From assembly GCA_030737835.1 (NCBI GenBank), contig JAUJYN010000015.1:998954-1062953 (forward strand): a DNA stretch of 64,000 nucleotides. The letters run 5' to 3'. The notes below the pieces were generated by a model. That model had not been told where the DNA came from. It worked only from the letters and a program-made list of their open reading frames with translations, and searched no databases. How positions within the stretch are numbered: position 1 is the stretch's first letter; every line of letters begins with the position of its first letter. Origin of the DNA: Acorus gramineus. Taxonomy: Eukaryota; Streptophyta; Magnoliopsida; Acorales; Acoraceae. Of the stretch, positions 21,936-31,511 are shown piece after piece. The translations under genes were made by a program, and so were the position numbers.

Positions 21936-23054
21936 GCGCTTGCACCTTGCCGCATGCCCAGGCCCACCCAGACAACCTGCCCCCCGCGCGCGCACGCTCG
22001 CGCGCTCCCACGTACACTCGCACGCACGTCCTGCGCAAACCCCGCTCGCTACCAGCGTCCGCGCGCATGCGCCCGCCTACGCCTGCCAGTGCCCCTCTGC
22101 GCGCGCGCCTGCGCGCGCACGCGTGCGGACAGACCCGCGTGCGCGCCTGGCACTCTTTTAACCCCTTTAACCCCTCCCCCACACTTCTCACTCACCCTAA
22201 ACCAATTACCTAGCATGCATGACTTCCCAACAACCCCTAAGCCATGAAAAAACCAAAGAAAAGAAGGGGAAGAGCTCACCTTGGGAGGGGGAATGAAAGG
22301 GGGAGATTCGGGGGCCCTCGATGCACCCGCGACCACCTCAACCACCACCACCACTACCACCACCTCCACAGCCCTCCTCAGCCTTCTTTGGCTGCAAAAC
22401 AGGGGGGGAAAGACATGAAAAGGGAGCTAGAGAGAGGAGGATCAACAACAACAACAACACCTACACAAACCTTGCTCTTCCTCCTCCACCTTCTCCTTCT
22501 CTTCTCTTTGAGGCATTAACACAAACACATGGGGGGGGATTGAAAGAGAGAAAGAGAGACCCAAAGAGAGGTCCACGTAGGGAGTGAGAGGGAGAGAGAG
22601 AGATTTTTTTCTCACTTGGGGGGGGGGGGTGAGAACAAGATTGGGAGAGGGGGGTGAACCTAAGCCTATTCTCACCCTCTAACAAACAAAATAACCAAGT
22701 GATTGCTTCACCACTAAGCAAAGGGGGGTAAGGTTACCCAAGGTCACCACATCCTCAAAAATATCTCACACTATTCGACTAATCAAACCAGGAATTCTCT
22801 CAAAACCTGGATATAGTTCAGAAATGCATATTTTTCAAAACGTTACCGGAATTCAATGAAATTTTTATGGGTAGTACTAAACGGTACTAGGACCCATAAT
22901 ATGCAGTTAGATTTTCAATCAGAGTACTCTAACTCCCGCAGGTGGCTAAAAGCCAAAATTTTAGCGGCTCCGATCGAAAAATTAAAAAGCCCCTGAATGA
23001 CCCAGAAGTGACCAAGGCTTAACCGAAATGGCTCCAAATGACACAGGCATAACA
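21936..23054 (-). mobile_element. LTR-B 5' half, minus strand
   Basis: The minus-strand start at 23054 reads TGTTATGCCTGTGTCATTTG. The piece is an inverted, visibly diverged copy of 18845-19990 and ends inside the GC tract. With the plus-strand copy it forms an inverted repeat with arms of about 1.1 kb around about 1.9 kb of loop. No matching target duplication is visible at the two outer ends. Confidence 0.75.
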
Positions 23055-23867
23055 ATAAGAATTTGGGATAAGAAAGCCCATGGGCCAGGATTCTCTCGAG
23101 GTCTGGTCAAGCTCGCTTTCTTCGACAGGTCGGGCAAAGGATTGCGCCCGGCCAGTTCAAGTCGAAAAAAGGGTTACACCCGACCAGGCCAGACTGGATA
23201 TAAGGCTATGCCCGACTACGTCAAGTCGGATATCCATTATAAAATGATTGATCGAGAGCTTACATAACTAAAGAGCAAATACTGAACAACGCCCAACTTA
23301 AAAGATAGGATAGGCCGACCAGAATTCAAGTCGGCCATACACCCATCCCTGCGTAGTAACGTTAACAGAGGAAATATTCCCTGACACTTGAAGAGGACAG
23401 GATGTCAGAAAAAATAGTTATAGGGTAATGATCCCTAGGGGACACATGTCCGTAGATCTAGAGGCCACGTGAAGATTCCATATCAAGATATAACCACCCT
23501 ATAGGACCCATCTCGACACGCCTCTCTTGGGTATAAAAGGGGAACTTTGCTCCCCCTCTCAAGGTATGCGAGCATCCTCTCAAAAAGCTTTAGTGCTCAA
23601 GAATTCTAAGTTTTTCTTCTTCCTAAGGAAGATAGCTGACTTGAGCGTCGAAGGGGCGTTAGCCGACACCACACTGGTGTGAGTTTCATGTACCCAAAGG
23701 CCAAAGAAGAAGGACGGTAACGGTGATTGAAGTCGAAGGTCTACCTCGGAACGTCGAGGAGAAGGAGAGGTTTGCCATCAACATCATCTCAAACATCAAA
23801 CAAAAGCCCGGATCAGAGAGGATCCGGCCTTGGAGGTTGAAGACCTGATCTCACCTCCCACAGATAT
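23055..23867. other. Unclassified repeat-like DNA with a TATA motif
   Basis: No supported ORF. Short recurring motifs (TCAAGTCG, CGACCAG, CGGCC) and a clear GGGTATAAAAGGGG (about 23529-23542), followed by a CT-rich stretch, resemble an LTR promoter. The block ends CTCCCACA at 23867. It may be part of an LTR of a third family. No partner LTR is visible. Confidence 0.4.
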
Positions 23868-23872
23868 GATGT

Positions 23873-24445
23873 GTCTCCAACCATCACTTTATGTTTTACT
23901 CAAATCTTTTTAAAATTCACATCTTCTTCTAATTATTTCCTATAAACATTTTAAAGTCCTTTCCCCAAACATTTTTACTACTCAATTTTTTCTTCCCTTC
24001 AAGATATTTAAATTTCAAAATCATTATCATCCAATTTTTGAAAAATATGTAAAATAATATTTTTTATTGGAGTAAAAATAAGAAGTTAAAAAACAAAGAT
24101 GAAGACTTAAGAAAGAAGACCGCTTCTTTTTTATTTTTTCATTTTTTTTTTGGGTTTCAAGAGATGGTGAAAATTTTGAGGGGTGGGAAAACATCTAATA
24201 TAATTCATCTAAAAATAGAGTTGAAAGGAAAAAAACATGTCACATTGGAAGAAAATGTGAAGATAAAGGAAAAAAAATGTTTAAAATTTGGGTAAGATTT
24301 GAGTCTCCCTTGATTTGGGTAAAGATTTGAATAAAAGCTTGATTTGATATTGGTATAGGTAAATGGTTGGAGAGGGTTTTGGGTGACTTTTACTCAAATT
24401 TAAACTTTAGTAAAGATTTGGATATAGGATTGGAGATGCTCTAAG
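23873..24445. mobile_element. Candidate MITE, AT-rich
   Basis: The left end reads GATGTGTCTCCAACCATCAC and then ACTCAAATCTTT. The right end in reverse complement reads CTTAGAGCATCTCCAATCCT, with AAATCTTTAC close by. The ends are therefore imperfect inverted repeats around TCTCCAA and AAATCTTT, and the interior is AT-rich and non-coding. Superfamily not determined. Confidence 0.4.
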
Positions 24446-25449
24446 ACAATACTTGCCCACACCAGATATTGTGCACAGGGATACTTTTTGTCTCCAGGAT
24501 AACTCGAAACAGAATCCTAGTAGCGTCTGAACTAACGATAATGAAAAAATACTAAAGAAGAACCAAAGTGAATCAAGACCCCAGTATTAGATTTTGTAGA
24601 AACCTAATACTCGAACAGAGCTAAGGGAAAAGGAGAGAGCATTTGATTATTTTTGAATTGGTTTGAATGGTTAGAATCCATGTCTATTAATAGACATTGG
24701 AGCACCCTTTCAAAGCATCCCAAAAGGCCCAGTGGCTCCCAATCTGGACCGTTGGTTCTTCAGTTGCAACCCTTTCACCATCAACTGCTCCGCTTTTAAT
24801 GGCACCCCTTGGTCAATGTAACCAATTCTTGATAGATCCAACAGTGCACATTGCATCTGATGTGTCCGCCATTTGGACAGTTCTAATTGCATGATCACCA
24901 TCACTTCGAGTGCACCACATTGTGCCCATCGCATATGTGCGTGCGGTGCTTATGCACTGTGTGTATAACACCCTACCATTCATGAAAGCAAACAATATTT
25001 TTACAATAACTACACTTCATATAGTGCATAAGACTTCTTTTTTTTCCGATGTGAGACTAAAACTCAACACACAAATCTACAAACATAAGACCCAAACTTC
25101 CAAGACATAAAAATACATTTGAAAAAACACTAACAAGTTAAATGTTGTAAGTTAAAAATGTTTAATATATTCGATGGTGTCACATGATGAAAAAAGATGC
25201 TTGGTTCAGACACCTAACAAGATCATGCGGGCAATATAATGAGGTTGGAGTAACCACTCTACCTTTTGAGTCCATTAATGATAACATCCTCTAGCTATGA
25301 GCATGAGTATATCCTACCAAAACAAATAAAAATTGAGACAGTTTTTTAAAATGTTTGTTATTTAAAATCTTGATAAGGATATATGAGTCTAAAAAATAAC
25401 TTCAATTTGAGAGGAAAAAAAAGTTTCACTCAAGCAAGATCAGTTGAAA
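24446..25449. other. No gene recognised
   Basis: AT-rich DNA with only short open frames. Nothing here was matched to a protein family or to other parts of the window. Confidence 0.6.
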
Positions 25450-25680
25450 GTAGGGCTGCAACTTGGGTTGGGTCCAACCCAAACCCAACTCGTTGAACTC
25501 AATTTTTTAAGTGGGTTGGGCAAACCCAACCGGTTGAACCCGATTTTTAAGTGGGTTGGGTTGAAGAAACTAGGTTTGGGTTCGGATTCGGGTTGATGGT
25601 TCGGGTTGGTTATAAAATCGGGTTGGGTTCGGGTTGGTGTTATAGACAACCCGACCCAACCGGAGCCCGGTCACCCATAC
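25450..25680. mobile_element. Candidate hAT-like MITE rich in GGGTTGGG/CCCAACCC
   Basis: It starts TAGGGCTGCAACTTGGGTTG and consists of alternating GGGTTGGGT and CCAACCC motifs, which could fold back, ending GGTCACCCATA. This resembles the TAGGG(G/C)TG...CA(A/C)CCCTA ends of plant hAT MITEs, but the right end is a poor match and no 8-bp duplication was found. Confidence 0.4.
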
Positions 25681-25964
25681 TCAATATAAAATAAATCTAT
25701 ATCGTTATCTTTTTATTCAATCTCGACCGTTCAAACTAAACTCTTATATACTCTTCACAACTCCCAGCCGACAGAATTCTTTTCACTTTTTTTTTCCTGG
25801 GGTACAAAGAGATCCAGACAAGGGCAATGCTATCCTATACACAAACTTGAGAAAAGAGTGCAACATTACGAAGGTGGGCAGCCGTGATGAGCGGAGGCGG
25901 CAGAGTGAGCAGAGGCGGCGGAGTGCGAGAGGCGGCAGCAGAGGTGGCGGCTCTGCAAATATAG

Positions 25965-27435
25965 GTGATGGGGGTGGAGCGTCGAAGGGGGCATGGGGAG
26001 GCAGTGAAAGGAGTGGGCGATGCGGGGGCGTCTGACGACGGGTGGCAAAGGGTGGAGACGAGAAGAGGAGTTCGGACGAAGGTGGGGGTAGGGTGTTGCG
26101 TGCGGGAGGTGGGTCGTCTATCGGGGCTCGTGGAGGGTGGCCTTGGGATAGGGACACCTACTGTTTCTGGTGCATGGGGAGAGGTCATTGGGCGTTTGCA
26201 TGTAGGGACCCACCGACATGTTGGGAGTGTGGGGGGGTGGGTCACAGGCGAGTGGCTTGCATAGTAGGGAAGGGAAACCGCGGGGAAGTTGTGGAGGGTG
26301 GTTCTTCGGTGGCTCCCGGGGTGGTGAGTCCCTCCCCTTTGGGACCGGAGGTTCAGGTAGAATGGTGCGAAGCTATGACGCGTAGAGAAGCTCGGCTGCA
26401 GATATGTGTTCTGGTTGACTGGAGAGGAGCGTCTGGTATGGACTATGAAAAGATCAAAGACGGGTTGCAGGCGCAGTGGAAAGGGATCCGTCGCTGGGAG
26501 GTCTGGAGGCTGGGAGTCAAAAGGGCAATCGTCACTCTCCTGACCTTGGCGGCGAGGGACCTACTTTTGTGCAAGGGGTTGTTGCGAATTGGTGAGGCAG
26601 AGATTGGCTTCCTGCCTTGTGAATGTTGGGCTGGGATGTTTGAAGTAACGGGATCACAGAGGACCCTGGAGCTTAGGGGAATTACCCTCCTGTTGCGGGC
26701 TGAGGAGGTTCTTCATAAGGTGGTAGAGCCGTTAGGGCATCTCCTGTCATGGACCGAAGAAGTGGGGGATGCGGAGGTTTTCTCTGTGGTGAGGGCGACG
26801 ATTTGGTCTGTGGATCGGCATTCACCTACACCTTGGGCTCTTTCTGAAGATGGGATGTTGGAGGGTTAGGGTGTCTGTCAAAGTGGTCGCAGGAGTCCAG
26901 TCTCGGACCTTTGCCGAGGTGGTTAAACAGGGCGCCCCTCCCGGAGCTAGACAGAAGGTGACGGCAGCAATGGCCTCCGGAGGGGTCTAGAGCTCTCAAG
27001 CTACCGGTCAAGCCTCAAAAAGGAGAGACGGATCCTCCTACAGTCCATGTGGATGGGTTTGGAGATACAGGCTACGAAACCAGGTCTCCTAAGGGGGTTG
27101 TGGGTCAACAGGCACCTCGGGAGTCCATGGAACCACTGGCACCTTCCGAGTCCTCGGATAACTCGGCCGAGTCATTTGTTCCTGACTCACTAAAAGGGTG
27201 CGAACACCGTTTGCTATCCGTCCCAGTCAACTCCGTATGGGGGAGCGATGAAAATCCTGACAACAGGGGTGTCAGACTTGCTGTCAAGGGGAGAGAGGAT
27301 TCCATACCTGGACAAGGTATCTCGCATGGAAAGGCTGTAGGCAAGAAGCCTCGTTTGGTCTCGTTGTCCGCTAGCGTATCTAGAAAGCAAGATGTTGCTT
27401 TTTTGCACCCTTCTCGAGGTGCTCAGAGTGTAGAG
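25965..27435 (+). pseudogene. L1-like ORF1 with two CCHC knuckles, 5' part
   Basis: Plus-strand frames together resemble ORF1 of a plant L1-type LINE, an RNA-binding protein of the retrotransposition particle. DDGWQRVETRRG near 26030 is typical of its N terminus. Two textbook knuckles follow at 26162-26260: C-x2-C-x4-H-x4-C twice, CFWCMGRGHWAFAC then CWECGGVGHRRVAC. Downstream is a DUF4283-like segment (VDYEKIKDGL-like to GFLPCECWAGMFEV), then FAEVVKQG at about 26910 and a Ser/Pro-rich stretch. At least three frame changes (about 26040, 26860, 27030) and a stop near 26985 make it a pseudogene. The MULE inserted at 27436-27444 and the frame resumes at 44416. No endonuclease or RT was found. 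Confidence 0.6.
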
Positions 27436-27444
27436 GTTGGTGGG
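27436..27444. repeat. MULE target-site duplication, left copy
   Basis: GTTGGTGGG directly precedes the TIR start GGGATCGGAACC. The identical 9 bp follow the right TIR at 44407-44415. Nine bp is the usual duplication length for Mutator-like elements. Confidence 0.92.
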
Positions 27445-27520
27445 GGGATCGGAACCTCTGTATCGAAATAACAGAGGACCTCTTTTTCGACCAACCGGTA
27501 GGCGACGTGTGGCAAGTTTA

Positions 27521-27538
27521 TCACGTGCTCTCACGTGA
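27521..27538. promoter_or_regulatory. Paired CACGTG (G-box) motifs in left TIR
   Basis: TCACGTGCTCTCACGTGA: two G-boxes separated by four bases. The right TIR has the same pair at 44313-44330. G-boxes bind plant bZIP/bHLH factors, so this is a plausible promoter or transposase-binding site in the TIR. Confidence 0.5.
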
Positions 27539-27640
27539 TGGATTCTTAACAGAGATCCTGGGAAATACTCCGTCTCCTTCCGTTTGTTTCGACCACGCGT
27601 CTCTCTCCTCCCTCAGAACAAACCAAAAACCCTAACCACC

Positions 27641-27950
27641 GCCCCTCTTTTGAAACCCATAACCACCGCCTTCCGACGCCCTCGCCCTCGCCACCACCGC
27701 CTTCCGACCGCCCCTCTTTCCAAACAGAGGTTCCGGCAAGCAATCACAGACCGCCCCTCTTTCGAAACCCATAACCACCGCCTTCCGACGCCGTCGCCCT
27801 CGCCACCACCGCCTTCCGACCGCCCCTCTTTCCAAACAGAGGTTCCGGCAAGCAATCACATACCGCCCCTCTTTCGAAACCCATAACCACCGCCTTCCGA
27901 CGCCGTCGCCCTCGCCACCACCGCCTTCCGACCGCCCCTCGTCGAAGCCC
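27641..27950. repeat. 112-bp minisatellite in left TIR, about 2.7 units
   Basis: Units begin around GCCCCTCTTTCGAAACCCAT, with GAAACCC at 27652, 27764 and 27876. Each contains CCTTCCGACGCCGTCGCCCT and AACAGAGGTTCCGGCAAGC. The right TIR has only about 1.7 units (44015-44215), so the two TIRs differ by one unit. Confidence 0.9.
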
Positions 27951-28451
27951 CAGTTCATCTTCCTCGGTGGGTTTTGGAGGTCTTCGATCTTCTTTATCAG
28001 CTCTTCCGTGGGTTATATTGGGAGGTACATCTCTGCTTGGAGCCCCACTTGTATTTTTTTTTTTTTTTTTCTGTTGTGGGTTTTCAATTCTTAGTAATAA
28101 ATTGAGATTGAATGCCTACCCTTCACTTGAAAAAAGAAAAAGAAAAAAATTGTGATGCTGATGATGACATGAATTGAATGGGTCTTATTCTCTTCTCTTG
28201 TGGTCCTTTATATAATTTCTTTTCTTTTGCTTCTTGGGTTTATTGTAATGCTGTTTGTAGTAGCTTTCTTTTTTCTGTTTGCCTTTAGTTATCATTTTCC
28301 ACTGAAATCTTTAGTGGGTATGTAATTTTTTATAGTTTGGTTCATACGGTTTTTTATGTATGCTCAGTTGGATTCATTATTTGAGTTGGTTTGAATCATG
28401 TACTAATTTTTGGAATGATATGAGATGAGTGATATGTTTTATTATAGGTTC

Positions 28452-28868
28452 ATGGCAAAATTTAAATATTACGCAGTTGCAATAGGCAGGACCCCAGGCG
28501 TGTATACGAATTGGCCTGAATGCAAAGCACAAATACATGAGTTTCGAGAGCCAATATTCAGGGGCTTTCAAAATCTTGAGGAGGCCAATGAATTTGTTAC
28601 CAAGCATGCCGTCCACTCCACTACTGACCATTCCACTCCATTGCTGACCTCTTCAAAGAGAGGAAGTTCAAGCCCAGCACCTACATGCATGATTTCTCAA
28701 ACTGATCCACTGCAAAGAGAGGTAGTACAAGCTCAGCATCCACATGAATGCCCACCTACATCAGTTGTTTTGCCTATCACTCATATCATACTTGCCATGT
28801 TCGGTTGTACTATTTTCTTGTTGGTCCTGATTCTCACAATTCTCATCCTCATTTTTTATCACATGTAA
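28452..28868 (+). CDS. MULE accessory protein: RNase H1/Cauli_VI-type domain plus C-terminal membrane helix (138 aa)
   Basis: I chose the ATG at 28452 because TTTTATTATAG just before it looks like a 3' splice site and the protein starts MAKFKYYAVAIGR. Residues 4-48 match the Cauli_VI/RNase H1 N-terminal domain (KYYAVAIGRTPGVYTNW, then ECKAQ, FRGFQNLEEANEF). In RNase H1 this domain binds RNA:DNA hybrid and double-stranded RNA; it also occurs in caulimovirus P6. No RNase H catalytic domain follows. A Ser/Thr/Pro-rich linker leads to about 26 hydrophobic residues (from LPITHIILAMFGC to the end), a tail-anchor-like helix. The gene faces the transposase and starts 268 bp from the left TIR, like mudrB in MuDR. 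Its sequence is unrelated to MURB as far as I can tell. Function unknown. Confidence 0.7.
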   Translation: MAKFKYYAVAIGRTPGVYTNWPECKAQIHEFREPIFRGFQNLEEANEFVTKHAVHSTTDHSTPLLTSSKRGSSSPAPTCMISQTDPLQREVVQAQHPHECPPTSVVLPITHIILAMFGCTIFLLVLILTILILIFYHM

Positions 28869-31511
28869 TTTTGGTTGGTTTTGATGCATTGGAGTTGTAA
28901 TTTTGATTTGGGACAATAGGTTATGGTTGTGGACATCTGTGTTTGAAGGAATGTGTATGGTTATGAAAGTTTGTATTTGAATTAGTATTTGAATGAATGT
29001 TTCATTAGTATTAACGCGGTCAATGCACAAAGTATTTGAATGAATGAATGATTTGGTTGGTGAATGATGATGGAAAATCTTGATATTGCACATGAGGCTT
29101 GTGATTTAATGTCTGTTCCCATGTAAGTCTTTCCTTCATACTGTTTTATTGATGGAAAATCTCTATACTGTTTTATAAGGATTAGATGTTGGGGAAACAC
29201 AGTTTTCAGGGTGGTTGGATTAGGTGACGTTTTATTGATGGAATTGTGGCTTATACTTTATACAGCAGATGCATTGACTCAGGTTATTGATGTATGTTTC
29301 TTTGGGAATAGCCATGGAAAAGATATGGATTTTATGGTAGAAGATGTTATTTTTTATTTCAGGGCAACTTGGATTAGGAGTAATTTTTTTTTTTGAGTCA
29401 TTTTAATGTAGGCAAGCTCAGAATGCTAACTGCTATGTCCAAGTGATTCAAAACTAATTTCCATCAGAATTATAACACAAAATAGAATTTCAGAATCAAT
29501 TAATCCTTGCCTTGAAGGATTTGGATACCCCCGATAGCAAACAAAAAAGAAAAAAGAGACTTGGCATTAGATCAGTCATTATTGCATTATCCACTGGGAA
29601 AAATAATCTATTGAGCACTCAGCAGAATTGCTTCTGAAAATCTTCACTGACACAAAGCACTTTGTGCCATCTCTGGATTTTTTGTAAAGACATTACTCGA
29701 TTAGATAGATAAATAACAACTGCAAAGACATTGGCATTAAAGCTTGTAGGAAACACATTTGATACCTTCATCTTCCAACCCACAGCAAATTGAGCAACAG
29801 TTTAGGAACAATCAATCAACCCACTATAGATCAATATCCATTGCCATATTTTCTACAAGTCCATAAACCTATTTATCTTTTGTCACTAGATAAATTCAGC
29901 TAATTATCTCTCCTCCCCCCCCCCCCCAACCAGCCACCCTGTCTGCTAATCACCACAACCATTCGTAATGGAACCATCTGTCTTGCAACATGCCCAGACC
30001 ACATTATTATATTCTCTGTCAAGTTATCCCCAATTTGAGGGTTGTCTGCTACTTCAGATGCAATGTTTTGAGTCATCCTATTTATCCATGCCAACATCGA
30101 TTAATCCATATCCATCTAATTCAGTCATTTACCATACATTCCATATTGCATCTTGATTACACAACAATCTACCAATCCCACATTGCTAGATTTATCAGTA
30201 CTGAAATTGCAGAGCATATCCTCTTCAACCACTAAGCCTAGATACCACTGAAAACTCACCATTATGCTTTTTTCGTCACATTGGATAAGAAATTTCCTTT
30301 TCAATAATTGTGAAGGATCATACAGATCCCATATAATTACACTGATGATAATTCATCTGAATGTTCATGTAACAGGCTCCAAGTTAATGTGGCATCTGGC
30401 AAGCATTCCCTCATTAGCAGAAGTACAAAAGTTTAGCAAATACATGAGAAATATTTAGGAGCAGTCGTATGATTTTCACTGTAGGAAAATTTGAAATCAA
30501 TTACTGTGTTATTAACGTAGAATAGTAAAAATATTTAGAAAAGTAAAAATATTCATTACAATAGGAAAAAAAAAACATGAAAATCATCCAGCATACAACA
30601 GGGGTACACTCCATTATAGTGCATCAATGCTGTACAAAGCATAGTTGCAGTCAATAACCAAAAACAAAATTTTCCAAATCAAACTTGACATCAGCTTTCC
30701 ACCAGTAACTACAGCAGTTGGCCAACAATGTGACATCTGCGAAACCACGAAATCAAGCCTGCCGAAAACAATGTGACAGCACTACGAGATGGAATGAAAC
30801 TACCGCAACTATAATGGCATGGAATGTAGAGAAACCCCTGCAGGTGACATCTGGTCAAATTCCGATAACAAAGTAAATAATATACCATGCACCAACCAGA
30901 AGCATGCACACATTTGTGTAAGAAAAATGTATCACCTGTTATTCCACTGAACTTTCTGTGTGTTGCTTAGCTTAGCATACCCCTTGATATACAGCGAGCT
31001 AAACAATCCTGTCACCTCATAGATCTTCACCGAAATAACAAAAAAATGAATATGTCTTTTTAACGTTTTAGACTGAAAAGTTGAAGCTAAAGAGGAATCT
31101 ATGAAATTGAACTTAATTGTACATGCGTGCATAAGTAGCAAAGACTTCAAAACTTCTTGACTCTGAAGTAAGGAGAAGCAAATGAAGTTATGCAAACAAA
31201 AACAAAAATTCTTCACCCTACAATCAGAATTCCACGATACATAATATAATCAGAATTCCACAATACATAATATAATCGCAAAATGCAGAACACACACACT
31301 ATAATGTTTGAGGACAACTCCACTCCACTGAATATGGAAATAGATGCAACTCCAAGAGACAAAAGCAGTCCAGACAACCTTGAATTGTGTAAGACTCCAA
31401 ACTCCATCTAGCACCTGTAATATAAATTTATCTATGTTATTTTTGTGATGAACTCATTAAATGAAATCAAGTATACTAGTGTATTTTAAAAATTAACATT
31501 ACACATGACAA
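28869..31511. other. MULE interior between the convergent genes
   Basis: AT-rich, no supported gene. It should hold the 3' ends of the two converging transcripts. A C-run lies at 29917-29929. The short open frames here lack recognisable domains. Confidence 0.6.

Larger units (their letters stand above)
27445..28184 (+). repeat. Left terminal inverted repeat of the MULE (about 740 bp)
   Basis: It is the reverse complement of 43916-44406 plus 34106-34245. It begins GGGATCGGAACC, carries two CACGTG boxes, a GC-rich minisatellite, a T-rich run (28055-28070) and ends at GAATTGAATGGGTC. Differences from the right TIR are scattered substitutions, T-run length and one minisatellite unit. It probably supplies the promoter and untranslated first exon of the gene at 28452. 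Confidence 0.92.

Noticed and set aside
18840-23060. A single complete LTR-B element with its two LTRs in inverted order
   Set aside because: There is no primer site, gag or polypurine tract between the pieces and no target duplication at the outer ends, so it is a set of rearranged LTR fragments.
26042-26869. Host zinc-knuckle gene
   Set aside because: The paired knuckles, DGWQ motif, DUF4283-like part and frameshifts fit an L1-type ORF1 better. A host gene cannot be fully excluded.
28452-28868. Integrated caulimovirus fragment
   Set aside because: Only the ~45-residue Cauli_VI domain is present. No movement, coat or RT sequence is nearby, and the ORF sits between MULE TIRs.
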